Of a stretch of DNA of 22,176 bases, positions 15,576 to 22,176 are shown piece by piece. The stretch spans positions 1-22,176 of the forward strand of contig JAHZGC010000038.1 of assembly GCA_019421015.1 (NCBI GenBank), given 5' to 3'. A program made the position numbers and the translations under genes. The DNA is from Coriobacteriaceae bacterium (GTDB taxonomy: Bacteria; Actinomycetota; Coriobacteriia; Coriobacteriales; UMGS124). Within the stretch, counting starts at the first letter, position 1; every line of letters begins with the position of its first letter. A model generated the notes under the pieces. The model searched no databases. It saw nothing but the letters and a program-made list of their open reading frames with translations, and was not told the origin of the DNA.

Positions 15576-15784
15576 AGATGCTTCCGCAAGATGGGGGTTC
15601 TGGATAGGCGGCTTTGGCCACGGGTGCGTCCACTGCCGGCTATTCCGACAAGCGAGTCAAGAAAACCGCAGTTCAGGAGGGGCTTGGCTTGGCAGTATGT
15701 CTTGCTTGGGGACGTAGGGGGGCATTGGAAACCCGGCTATGCACCCCCACGCCTATCCAGAACCCTGATTATGCGGAAGCATCT
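15576..15784. mobile_element. 209-bp foldback (MITE-like) element
   Basis: Arms 15576-15610 and 15750-15784 form a 35-nt inverted repeat with 31 positions paired. The outer 13-nt block (AGATGCTTCCGCA) and the inner 16-nt block (GGGTTCTGGATAGGCG) are perfect, separated by a mismatched 6-nt block. Further in, GGGTGC and GCCGG recur in complementary form, so a longer ancestral palindrome has partly decayed. No target-site duplication and no transposase are seen. A non-autonomous element or a structured transcript are both possible. Confidence 0.5.
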
Positions 15785-15861
15785 CCTGGTTTAGCGTCTA
15801 TCAATAACGAACGTGAATCCCAGCGGTGCACCATACGCCGGCCTACGGGTTTGTTCGTAAC

Positions 15862-15904
15862 GCACAGGGCGCCCCGAGCGTGAATGCCTCGGAGCGCCCT
15901 GTGC
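15862..15904. terminator. GC-rich bidirectional hairpin after cytochrome gene
   Basis: GCACAGGGCGC (15862-15872) pairs with 15894-15904, and CCGAG with CTCGG continues the stem after a single C/A mismatch, around a 9-nt loop. It lies about 130 bp beyond the cytochrome stop on the minus strand. There is no clear T-run on either side, so it may be a Rho-assisted stop or an RNA 3'-end stabiliser. Confidence 0.55.
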
Positions 15905-16030
15905 CGACTTGTGGTTCTACTGCTCCTGGAGAGTTTTGAGAAAGCTCCTGCACAAGGCGGCCAAAGGCGCGGTGTGCTTAAGGCACATAAACCTTTGCCC
16001 AACGCGGTGCAGGGCTTTATTCAAAATGCT

Positions 16031-16732
16031 CTAGTGGCAGGTGTTGCACTCGAACACACCTGCATGGTGGCAGCTGATGCACGTTCCCATGCCGGTCTCG
16101 TCAATGGTTTTCGCGCTGTGGGCCTCATGGCAGTCCGTGCAGTGGATGCTGTCGTGGCTCTCACCGCCGGGCAGGGCGTGGGGGTTCACGACGGTGCCGT
16201 TGTTGTCGACGATGCCCTCGTAGCCTGCGGTGGCCTTCGCAAGGTCCTCGGCCCTATGGCACGAGGTGCATACCTCGCTGGGCACCTCGGACTTCTTGAG
16301 TCGCTTTGCCTCCTTGCCGCTGTTGAGCTTTTTGTGCCCGGCGTCAAGACCGTCTGACTCCACGTGGCAGTCGGTGCAGGTGAGGCCAAGCGTATTCGCA
16401 TGCATGGCGGCATAGCCGCTGATTTCGGCGATTCGGTCGGAGTCCTCCGCAGGGGATGTCGATTTCGCCCCAGTGGTTTCCTCCTTGGCCTCGGCGCTGC
16501 TTTTCTGAGTCCCGGCCGTCTCCTTTGTGCTGACGGCCTCAGGAGCTGCCCCTGGCTCCAAACTCGCGACCTCCTTTTGGTGGCACAGCGCGCAGTCGAG
16601 GTCCGTGGACCACTCGTAGTCGGTGCCCTTTTCGCCGGCCGCGTAGCTTGAGGCCACAAGGCAGGATGAGACGCCCACTGCAAGAAGCGCCGCAAACGCG
16701 ACAGTTCTGATCGAGCTCTTTGTCATGGCCAT
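16031..16732 (-). CDS. Exported hexahaem c-type cytochrome
   Basis: Extracytoplasmic electron carrier of 233 residues with six haem-binding CXXCH motifs, at residues 47-51, 119-123, 155-159, 198-202, 218-222 and 229-233; the last forms the very C-terminus. An N-terminal signal segment (about 10-32) ends at SYAA-GE. VSSC at 21-24 could instead be a lipobox tethering the protein to the membrane. A low-complexity Lys/Glu/Ala/Thr-rich stretch at 55-100 separates haem 1 from the rest like a flexible linker. The reductase gene lies immediately upstream on the same strand, so it probably passes electrons to that enzyme. A second ATG at 16726 also has AAGGA before it and is an equal start candidate. 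Related small cytochromes usually carry four haems, so six is notable. Confidence 0.85.
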   Translation of the reverse strand: MAMTKSSIRTVAFAALLAVGVSSCLVASSYAAGEKGTDYEWSTDLDCALCHQKEVASLEPGAAPEAVSTKETAGTQKSSAEAKEETTGAKSTSPAEDSDRIAEISGYAAMHANTLGLTCTDCHVESDGLDAGHKKLNSGKEAKRLKKSEVPSEVCTSCHRAEDLAKATAGYEGIVDNNGTVVNPHALPGGESHDSIHCTDCHEAHSAKTIDETGMGTCISCHHAGVFECNTCH

Positions 16733-16763
16733 CCTTTTCCTTGGTAAATCTTCCGATTGGTAA

Positions 16764-16792
16764 GCGCCGCCAGAGCGCGGCCCTGGCGGCGC
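16764..16792 (-). terminator. Hairpin between reductase and cytochrome genes
   Basis: GCGCCGCCAG (16764-16773) pairs perfectly with CTGGCGGCGC (16783-16792) around a 9-nt loop, in the 100-bp gap between the two minus-strand genes. The minus-strand 3' side reads TTACCAATC, without a T-run. It may attenuate transcription into the cytochrome gene or protect the upstream message end. Confidence 0.5.
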
Positions 16793-16832
16793 ATCCCACG
16801 CGTTGCGCGGTTATCGGTGCCTGCAAAAGTCC

Positions 16833-18548
16833 CTACGCGTCCCAGCTCTCGAGGGCCGCCGCGTCAAAGCCCGCGTTCTTGCCGGTGATGATCGCCTCGG
16901 CGACGTTGCCGGAACCGTGGTAGAGCAGGCTGTAGACGCTGCCAAGCTCACCGGTGGCGTAGAGCCTGGGGATGACCTCGTCGCGGATGTCGGTGACGCG
17001 GCAGTCGAGGTTGTTGTGGACGGGGCCGCCCTGGGTGTTGATGAAGGAGGGGTACAGGACCACGCCGTAGAACGGAGGCTGGTCGATGCGGTACATGTGC
17101 TCGGGGTCGCGGTGGAAGTCGGGGTCCTCGCCGTTGTCGACGTAGGTGTTCCAGCGGTTGATGGTTTCGACCGCGCGGTCGACATAGGCGATGCCGAGCT
17201 TCTCGCAGAGCTCCTCGACGGTGTCGGCCTTCACGACCAGGCCGCTTTCGATGGCGGCGTCGAGGTCCCACTCGTACAGCTTGTGGGCGGGCAGCCAGCC
17301 CATGGTCGTTATGACGCCGGGGATGTACTCAAAGCCCTCGGCGTAGATCTCGCCGGCACCGTCGGGATACTGTTCGAAGCGGCCCTGGTCAAAGATCATG
17401 TAAGCCCAGCGTGCCTTGTAGTCGTCGAGCTGGTCCTTCTCGTCGGCGTAGCCCACGAAGTCCATGCCGTCGAGCTGCTTGGTATGGGCCATGAAGCGGT
17501 CTTCGGGATAGAAGCGGTCGCCGTAGCGGTTGAGCTGGATCATGCGCGGGTCCAGGTCCCAGTGGGCGCTCACCACGATGTCCTCGGCCATGGGGATGTC
17601 GTTCTCGATGTAGGCAAAGGGGCGGGCGCCGTAGCACTGCCACTCGATGCCGTTCATGTGCCACAGCTTGGCGCCGACCTCCTGGGCCATGAGCACGCCG
17701 TCACCGCGGTTGTAGGGGGTTCCCGAAGGGTAGATGCGGGCACCGGAGCGGATGTGGGAGTCGATGAGCTCGGGGTTGTTCTCAAAGCCGCCACAGGCCA
17801 AGATCACACCCCTGCTGGCTTTGATGTCGATGGGGTTGCCGTCCTTGCCGATGGCGCGCAGGCCCTTGATCTCCTTGGTAAAGGGGTCTTGGTAGAGCTT
17901 CTCGCCGCGGGTCTCGTACATGACCTCGTAGGGCATCTCGTCGAGCACTTCGATGAACTGGTCGAGAACCGCACCGCCGTTGGTGCAGCCCTTGCCCTCC
18001 TCGTCGAGCACGGTGTAGTGGTCGACGCCCGACTCGGTGAGACCGGCGATGCTGCTGACCACCTCGGGGGCGTCGCCCGAGGCGAGCCAGTGGCCGTAGT
18101 TGTGACGGTCGTTGATGTAGGGGATGTCGAGCTCGTCGAGCCAGTCGCAGATCTCGGAGAGGGCCTCGGCGTGGGCCACGTTGTACTTCTCCTCGGTGAG
18201 CCCAAAGCTGCACCTGTTGAGGTAGTTCACATAGATGTCGTGGTCGTAGGGCTGCACAAAACCGCCGCCGGAGACCGAGGTGTTACCGCCGCTGAACTCC
18301 TCGGGGGCGACCTCGATGACAAGCACGTTCGCACCGGACTGGCAGGCAGCGATGGCCGCGTTGACGCCTGCCGCGCCAAAACCGACTACGAGCACGTCGC
18401 ACTCCTTGTCCCACTCGGTGGGGATGATGCCCTCGGTGCGGTTCTCGTCGGCAAGGGCGGTGCCCGCTGCCAGCGCGGTGCCCGCGGCAAGCCCTGCGCC
18501 CGCGCTGCCGGCACCCTTCAGGAAGCTGCGGCGATCCATCTCTTTCAT
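16833..18548 (-). CDS. Tat-exported FAD-dependent reductase (fumarate reductase flavoprotein family)
   Basis: Predicted respiratory reductase of 571 residues acting outside the membrane. The N-terminus is a Tat signal, DRRSFLKG with Arg6-Arg7, with a likely cut at ALA-DE (33). The FAD dinucleotide motif VVGFGAAG is at 54-61, and the ribose/flavin-binding stretch EEFSGGNTSVSGGG follows. The C-terminus has the family's closing FAD motif LYATGELGSVYSLLYHGSGN. Relatives reduce fumarate, urocanate, cinnamates, sulfoxides or other acceptors; the substrate here cannot be read off. The frame extends to 18665, but ATG at 18548 has AGGAGG 6 nt before it and starts the signal. A cytochrome c follows on the same strand, and a membrane LuxR regulator is divergent. 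No haem motif lies in this protein itself, so the cytochrome is the likely electron donor. Confidence 0.87.
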   Translation of the reverse strand: MKEMDRRSFLKGAGSAGAGLAAGTALAAGTALADENRTEGIIPTEWDKECDVLVVGFGAAGVNAAIAACQSGANVLVIEVAPEEFSGGNTSVSGGGFVQPYDHDIYVNYLNRCSFGLTEEKYNVAHAEALSEICDWLDELDIPYINDRHNYGHWLASGDAPEVVSSIAGLTESGVDHYTVLDEEGKGCTNGGAVLDQFIEVLDEMPYEVMYETRGEKLYQDPFTKEIKGLRAIGKDGNPIDIKASRGVILACGGFENNPELIDSHIRSGARIYPSGTPYNRGDGVLMAQEVGAKLWHMNGIEWQCYGARPFAYIENDIPMAEDIVVSAHWDLDPRMIQLNRYGDRFYPEDRFMAHTKQLDGMDFVGYADEKDQLDDYKARWAYMIFDQGRFEQYPDGAGEIYAEGFEYIPGVITTMGWLPAHKLYEWDLDAAIESGLVVKADTVEELCEKLGIAYVDRAVETINRWNTYVDNGEDPDFHRDPEHMYRIDQPPFYGVVLYPSFINTQGGPVHNNLDCRVTDIRDEVIPRLYATGELGSVYSLLYHGSGNVAEAIITGKNAGFDAAALESWDA

Positions 18549-18846
18549 GGGGTCCTCCTTGTTGTGTAGTCGCTCCCCGGCGACTGTTTTGCGGTACGGG
18601 TCGAAGCATCTGTGCCGTGACATCTCTGTGCCGCGGCTGCTGCCCGACCCGCCGTGCGACCTCAACGATACGGTGGCAAAACGAAATGTGTAACTTAAAT
18701 GGAGATTAATGAGGCCGTACCCCCGCTTAGATTGAGCTTAAAACGATTCTGGTTTTTAACGCTCGCAACTCATCCTCCATCGGCTAGCACGCGCGGGGCG
18801 GCAAACGTATCATCGAACTAATGGGACATTGGCATAGGGGGAGCAG
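18549..18846. promoter_or_regulatory. Divergent control region between reductase and LuxR regulator
   Basis: About 300 bp without a gene. On the plus strand TTGAGC (18732-18737) and TTTAAC (18755-18760) with a 17-bp gap form a weak promoter candidate for the regulator. A GCTTA direct repeat 11 bp apart (about 18725 and 18736) lies in the same place. No clear palindrome or riboswitch is seen. The AT-rich patch at 18670-18760 is the likely site of both promoters. Confidence 0.4.
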
Positions 18847-20208
18847 ATGCAGCCGAGAATCACACGATGGGTGGCAGACAACAAGCTGTTCCTTGCTGTC
18901 TGCTGCGGCTATGCGCTGTGCCGGCTGTGCTTCGAACTGGCGTATCTGTTTCCCGGGCAGTCCTATGGGGCGGGCGAGCTTGGCAAGCTGATGGGACTGA
19001 TTGCCGCCCTTTTCGTCGCTTACCGCTTGAACGTTGAGCGGAGGAACAGGTTCTGGAACTATGCTCCCTGCATTTTGGTCTTGGCAGCCTGTATTGCGAC
19101 GATATGCACGCTAGGCCGCGAGCCGGGTGGGCTCTTTTTTGCCGTGAGCTGTTTTGTACTGGGGTGCGGTGCCTCTTCGGCCATGATCCAATGGTTGGAG
19201 TACTGCGCCATGATGCCGTGCAAGAGGATCGTCATCGCCATAGCCACGGCGTATTTGCTCAACTCGGTGGTCTCGCTTCTGATCGGCCGCCTTCAAAACC
19301 CCTACGTCACCTGCGTGATCCTATTTGCCTGCGGTGTGGGTCTTTGCGTTTTGCGATTCACCTGCGAGCAGGACCGCGCCATCGCCGAGCGGGCTGTGCT
19401 GTCGCTCAGAAAAACTGCGGGAATCAAACGGGAGCTGTTTCCGCTGGACATGCTTGTTTGGATTGCGGTCACGGGACTTTCGTTTGGACTTGTGGAGCAG
19501 GGCGACGGGATGATGATAGGGTCGCTGATCGACAGCATCGGCAGGATGGTGCCGTGTATAATCGTGTTGGTAGGTTATTCGGTGTTTGCAAACCGGTTTG
19601 ACCTGCGATTCCTCTACTCGTCGATCCTGCCACTCATCGTGGCTTCGCTCACATTCATGGCGAGCAGCCAGGCGCAGACCATGGTGCCGGGGCTGTGCCT
19701 CTCGATGGGCACGGCGGCGCTGCGTATCATCACCTACTCGCTTGTCTGCGTGCGCGCCTATCAGATAGGAGTGTCGTCGTTCTTTGGGAGCGCCTGCGTG
19801 ATGATCTCGAACGTGGGATCGCATGCCGTGGGGCGCGCCATCGCGGGCGTGCCGTTTATCCAGGCGAACTATTCCATCGTGCTCTCGGCGTTCGTGGTCT
19901 TGTCGGTCACGGTCATCGTGTTCCTCATCATGTCCGAGGCCGAGCGCATAGCCTATGTCGACGACCTGCCGGGCCTGCGGGCTGCGGCGAACGACGAGGC
20001 GATTGCCGCGCTGGCCGACCAGAAGGGGCTTACGGCGCGCGAGGCAAACGTGCTCGTGCAGATGGCTCACGGCAAGACCAACGCCGAGATAGCCGATGCC
20101 CTTTTTATTACCGTGGGGGCGGTGCGCAGCCACACGAGCCGCATCTACCAGAAGTTCGGTGTCGGCACGCGCGAGGACTTGGACGAGATTGTGAAGCGGT
20201 TTGGGTGA
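18847..20208 (+). CDS. LuxR-family regulator with integral-membrane N-terminal half
   Basis: A 453-residue regulator anchored in the membrane. Residues 12 to about 365 are a series of hydrophobic helices, roughly eleven or twelve by eye. The C-terminal 65 residues are a LuxR/GerE helix-turn-helix: LTAREANVLVQMAHGKTNAE, then IADALFITVGAVRSHTSRIY and the closing QKFGV. There is no receiver or autoinducer domain, so the membrane part is presumably the sensor. Proteins of this layout are frequent next to reductase genes in Eggerthellaceae, which is how I read it: the likely activator of the divergent flavoprotein and cytochrome genes. GGGGAG lies 5-6 nt before the ATG. The ligand is unknown. Confidence 0.85.
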   Translation: MQPRITRWVADNKLFLAVCCGYALCRLCFELAYLFPGQSYGAGELGKLMGLIAALFVAYRLNVERRNRFWNYAPCILVLAACIATICTLGREPGGLFFAVSCFVLGCGASSAMIQWLEYCAMMPCKRIVIAIATAYLLNSVVSLLIGRLQNPYVTCVILFACGVGLCVLRFTCEQDRAIAERAVLSLRKTAGIKRELFPLDMLVWIAVTGLSFGLVEQGDGMMIGSLIDSIGRMVPCIIVLVGYSVFANRFDLRFLYSSILPLIVASLTFMASSQAQTMVPGLCLSMGTAALRIITYSLVCVRAYQIGVSSFFGSACVMISNVGSHAVGRAIAGVPFIQANYSIVLSAFVVLSVTVIVFLIMSEAERIAYVDDLPGLRAAANDEAIAALADQKGLTAREANVLVQMAHGKTNAEIADALFITVGAVRSHTSRIYQKFGVGTREDLDEIVKRFG

Positions 20209-20212
20209 GGGG

Positions 20213-20242
20213 TTGTTTAAATGCGGGTACTATATGTATGAT
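20213..20242 (+). promoter_or_regulatory. Candidate promoter of mntA-hepT pair
   Basis: TTGTTT (20213-20218) and TATGAT (20237-20242) are 18 bp apart, about 50 bp before the antitoxin ATG. It starts right after the LuxR gene stop (20208), so the pair has its own promoter. The operator-like repeats below overlap the -10 and downstream region. Confidence 0.5.
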
Positions 20243-20267
20243 ATTGTTAATACAATGTACTCTATGT
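20227..20267. promoter_or_regulatory. Operator-like repeats before mntA
   Basis: GTACTATATGT (20227-20237) and GTACTCTATGT (20257-20267) match at 10 of 11 bases with starts 30 bp apart, close to three DNA turns. Midway lies ATTGTTAATACAAT (20243-20256), with 5-bp arms around TAAT. This is a plausible binding region for the RelB/DinJ-like domain of the downstream protein. Confidence 0.5.
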
Positions 20268-20294
20268 CATTTGATGACCAAGGGTGAGACGTCC

Positions 20295-20792
20295 ATGGCT
20301 GCATCCATTTTGAGCATTCGAGTTGAACCAGAAGTCAAACAGTCTTTTGTAGACCTTTGCGAGAAACTTGGCCTAACAGCCTCTGCCGCAGTCAATATGT
20401 TTATGCGACAGATGCTGCGTGAGAAGGGTCTGCCGTTTAAACCCTCGTTGCATATGGAGGACGAAAGAGAAGAGGCTTTGAACAGTTCGGGTGAGGAAAT
20501 TGGGGAGTTGGCTTCGGCTGTTGGTAACATTGCAGCTCAGTACCCCCAAATATCGAGCGTCATTCTATTCGGCTCCTACGCGCGAGGCGAGGCCGGTCTA
20601 GATAGTGACATCGATCTGCGGGTGACGTATGACAGGGAATCGACCTTCGGACTACTGGGCATGGCGTCATTCTCAGCCGCTGTGGGGGAAGCGACTGGCC
20701 GATCGATCGATGTGGTTTCGGCTGAAGCGTTGGATGACGACCTTGCTTCTGCAATCGAGCGAGACGGGGTGCTTCTCTATGAGCGGGCATAA
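20295..20792 (+). CDS. mntA: MntA-type nucleotidyltransferase antitoxin with N-terminal RelB/DinJ-like domain
   Basis: A two-part 165-residue antitoxin. Residues 3-50 (SILSIRVEPEVKQSFVDLCE, then LGLTASAAVNMFMRQML) match the ribbon-helix-helix DNA-binding segment of RelB/DinJ antitoxins. Residues 88-165 are a minimal nucleotidyltransferase with GSX10DXD: Gly93-Ser94, Asp105, Asp107, and a third acidic residue Asp139. In characterised MntA-HepT pairs, MntA neutralises HepT by adding AMP to a toxin tyrosine. Here the extra domain may add autorepression, which ordinary MntA lacks. ATG at 20295, behind AAGGGTGAG, is preferred over ATG 20274. The toxin gene start overlaps its end by 14 bp. Codon and base use are more AT-rich than the neighbours, suggesting acquisition. 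Confidence 0.83.
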   Translation: MAASILSIRVEPEVKQSFVDLCEKLGLTASAAVNMFMRQMLREKGLPFKPSLHMEDEREEALNSSGEEIGELASAVGNIAAQYPQISSVILFGSYARGEAGLDSDIDLRVTYDRESTFGLLGMASFSAAVGEATGRSIDVVSAEALDDDLASAIERDGVLLYERA

Positions 20793-21159
20793 GGGCGATA
20801 GTCAACGGGCTATGGAAGTTCTAGAGGCCATAAACGAAGCCCGCGCTCGTGTCGACGCGCTCGGGCTGGATGAACAAGCTTTTTTGAAAGACGACACTAT
20901 TCAGATGAGAATAGCGGCTGATAGTTTACTTATGTGTACGCTTCGAATTACGGAAGAGGCGGGCAACCTTTCTGACCAAAGCAAGGAGGCTTTCCCCAGT
21001 ATAGACTGGCGTGGCATTTCCGGCATGAGAACTTTTTTGGCCCATGACTATGGACGGATTGATCGTAAAATTGTATGGAATGCGATTGCTCACGAGTTCG
21101 ACGACTTAGAAAAGGCTTGCAAGCAGATTCTTGAGGATGCGGGCATACACCGCCGTTGA
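20779..21159 (+). CDS. hepT: HEPN-domain toxin HepT
   Basis: A 126-residue all-helical HEPN/DUF86-type RNase toxin. The RX4HXY active motif is Arg84-TFLA-His89-D-Tyr91. In studied HepT proteins Arg and His cut RNA and Tyr is the residue that MntA AMPylates. All three are intact, so the toxin is predicted active. The ATG at 20779 overlaps the antitoxin stop by 14 bp; an internal ATG at 20812 is a poorer start with no close ribosome site. The gene ends 27 bp from a convergent channel gene. Confidence 0.85.
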   Translation: MSGHKGDSQRAMEVLEAINEARARVDALGLDEQAFLKDDTIQMRIAADSLLMCTLRITEEAGNLSDQSKEAFPSIDWRGISGMRTFLAHDYGRIDRKIVWNAIAHEFDDLEKACKQILEDAGIHRR

Positions 21160-21186
21160 CGTTCACCCGACCCGTTCCCTTATCGT

Positions 21187-21624
21187 TTACGCCCTTTTGG
21201 TCCCCCTATTCCGCCTAAACTCCCGCACCTGCCCCGAAAGCTCCTTCAGCTCCTCACAGTCCAGCTCCTCCAGATGCTCGAGCCGGTCCATAAAGGCCAC
21301 GATACTCCGGTTGGCTTGCGCCTTTACAAGCTCGTTGCATGCGGCTACGACCACGCCGGTCACCACGGCGAGATAGAATACGCTCACAATGCTCAAGGCC
21401 ACCAGTGTGCAGCGAACCAACGGCGTAGCTGCGGGAACGTCGCCAAAGCCAATGGTGGTCACCGTCTGAAAACACAGCCACAGCGCATTGCCCCAGCCGC
21501 CCGCCGCCGGCTCCCCAATGGCGATGATGAACGAACTTGCCAAAAACAGGCCGCAAAAGACCAGGGTGATGTGGCCCAGACCGGTCATGCGGATAATGCT
21601 GCCAACCATGCGCAGACGAAACAC
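21187..21624 (-). CDS. Small two-helix potassium-channel-like protein
   Basis: A 145-residue membrane protein with a helix near 17-38, a pore loop with the potassium selectivity filter TTIGFGD (56-62), a second helix near 73-97 and a charged C-terminal tail of about 45 residues (HLEELDCEELKELSGQ) that may form a coiled coil. This is the minimal KcsA-like pore plan: four copies would form a channel. No RCK or voltage-sensor domain is present. GTG at 21624 is chosen because AAGGAG lies 6 nt before it; an in-frame TTG at 21642 lacks a ribosome site. Physiological role is unknown. Confidence 0.82.
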   Translation of the reverse strand: MFRLRMVGSIIRMTGLGHITLVFCGLFLASSFIIAIGEPAAGGWGNALWLCFQTVTTIGFGDVPAATPLVRCTLVALSIVSVFYLAVVTGVVVAACNELVKAQANRSIVAFMDRLEHLEELDCEELKELSGQVREFRRNRGTKRA

Positions 21625-21711
21625 GGGCGTCTCCTTGGACAAAACCGGGCCGATGGCCGGCTAGTGTAGCACGGGGGATAACTGCGGCTGCCCAACGGCG
21701 TGGCGCTTTCG

Positions 21712-21717
21712 TATAAT
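21712..21717 (+). promoter_or_regulatory. -10 box of guaA promoter
   Basis: A perfect TATAAT about 70 bp before the guaA ATG. The 17-bp-spaced -35 candidate TGCCCA (21689-21694) is weak. I see no purine-riboswitch structure in the leader. Confidence 0.5.
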
Positions 21718-21786
21718 CGTTCCTCAAGCAGCGGGCGAGAGGCCCGCGCACAAGACGTTACGGCCACGACTGCAAAGGAGCCCCGC

Positions 21787-22176
21787 ATGGACCCCAACAA
21801 GCGTCCCGACGACATGGAGCGCATCACCACCCCCGAGCTTGCCGACGCGTTTATCGCTGAGCAGGTCGAGGCGATCCGGCGGCAGGTGGGCGACGGCAAG
21901 GTGCTGCTGGCGCTCTCGGGTGGCGTGGACTCGAGCGTGGTGGCGGCCCTGCTCATCAAGGCTATTGGCAAGCAGCTCGTGTGCGTTCACGTGAACCACG
22001 GCCTCATGCGCAAGGGCGAGAGCGAGCAGGTGGTCGACGTCTTCAAGAACCAGATGGACGCCAACCTGGTATATGTGGACGCCACCGACCGCTTCCTCGA
22101 CAAACTGGCCGGCGTGGAGGAACCCGAGACCAAGCGCAAGATCATCGGCGCCGAGTTCATCCGCGTGTTCGAGGAG
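21787..22176 (+). CDS. guaA: GMP synthase ATP-pyrophosphatase part, 3' end cut by window
   Basis: Makes GMP from XMP, ATP and ammonia in purine synthesis. The 130 visible codons show the ATP-pyrophosphatase P-loop LALSGGVDSSVVAALL (residues 43-58), then VHVNHGLMRKGE and the GuaA-specific stretch ATDRFLDKLAGVEEPETKRK. AAAGGAG sits about 7 nt before the ATG, so the start is firm. The protein therefore opens directly with the pyrophosphatase domain, with only about 40 residues before it and no glutamine-amidotransferase domain, unlike the usual fused bacterial enzyme of about 510-525 residues. A separate amidotransferase subunit (as in archaeal GuaAa/GuaAb) or use of free ammonia is implied, unless it lies further downstream. 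Confidence 0.85.
   Translation, partial: MDPNKRPDDMERITTPELADAFIAEQVEAIRRQVGDGKVLLALSGGVDSSVVAALLIKAIGKQLVCVHVNHGLMRKGESEQVVDVFKNQMDANLVYVDATDRFLDKLAGVEEPETKRKIIGAEFIRVFEE

Larger units (their letters stand above)
15383..15861. other. Gene-poor interval with repeats
   Basis: About 480 bp upstream of the ABC operon. Short open frames exist on both strands, but none has a recognisable domain, a convincing ribosome site or consistent codon use. It holds the 16-bp-period repeat at 15498-15545 and the foldback element at 15576-15784. I see no gene I can support. Confidence 0.6.

Noticed and set aside
15388..15633. Short minus-strand frames near the repeats, including 15769-16002
   Set aside because: No ribosome site, no domain, and the non-triplet repeat period argues against coding.
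15576..15784. Full insertion sequence
   Set aside because: No transposase frame and no target-site duplication found around the arms.
16803..18569. Plus-strand frame of 588 residues
   Set aside because: Antisense shadow of the flavoprotein gene, composed mostly of Val/Gly/Ala/Asp/His with no motif.
1..22176. CRISPR array, tRNA or rRNA genes
   Set aside because: No evenly spaced direct repeats with unique spacers, no cloverleaf and no rRNA-like stretch were seen by eye.

Overview
The window is GC-rich by eye, densely coded and bacterial. It combines a Tat-exported FAD reductase, a multihaem cytochrome c and a membrane-anchored LuxR-type regulator. It also holds a giant 2-hydroxyacyl-CoA dehydratase-activase fusion under a TetR regulator. 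This mix points to an anaerobic gut actinobacterium of the class Coriobacteriia, most likely Eggerthellaceae or a relative. That assignment is inferred from gene content; no rRNA or other marker is present to prove it.

Layout: (1) 1-1426, the 3' part of an acyl-CoA synthetase, closed by a strong hairpin terminator. (2) 1523-2893, an orphan GT-B glycosyltransferase whose first half is visibly AT-rich. (3) 2924-8479, a TetR regulator and a 1591-residue activase/dehydratase-like fusion, start-stop overlapped and preceded by two abutting 19-bp palindromic operators. (4) 8502-9515, a divergent regulator pair: an S24-like repressor whose nucleophile position is Ala, and a 70-residue HTH protein, separated by a repeat-rich control region. 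(5) 9604-15382, a minus-strand five-gene nickel/peptide ABC importer (binding protein, two permeases, two ATPases, one with a His-rich arm). It has an attenuator-like hairpin after the binding-protein gene and an inverted repeat upstream. (6) 15383-16030, a gene-poor stretch with a 16-bp-period repeat and a 209-bp foldback element. (7) 16031-20208, a respiratory module: a six-CXXCH cytochrome and a Tat flavoprotein reductase on the minus strand, and a LuxR regulator with an integral-membrane N-terminal half divergent from them. (8) 20213-21159, a more AT-rich MntA/HepT toxin-antitoxin pair in which the antitoxin carries an N-terminal RelB/DinJ-like domain. (9) 21187-21624, a small potassium-channel-like protein. 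(10) From 21787 off the right edge, the start of a GMP synthase ATP-pyrophosphatase with no N-terminal amidotransferase domain.

How they may work together: the TetR protein probably represses its own promoter and hence the activase fusion. The LuxR protein probably controls the divergent reductase, which would act outside the membrane with electrons delivered through c-type haems. The ABC importer is best read as a nickel (or other metal) or peptide uptake system. The MntA/HepT pair looks like an acquired defence or maintenance module. The clearest novelty candidates are the RelB-MntA fusion, the inactive-looking S24 repressor with its iteron-rich divergent promoter, the tandem TetR operators on the activase fusion, and the foldback element.
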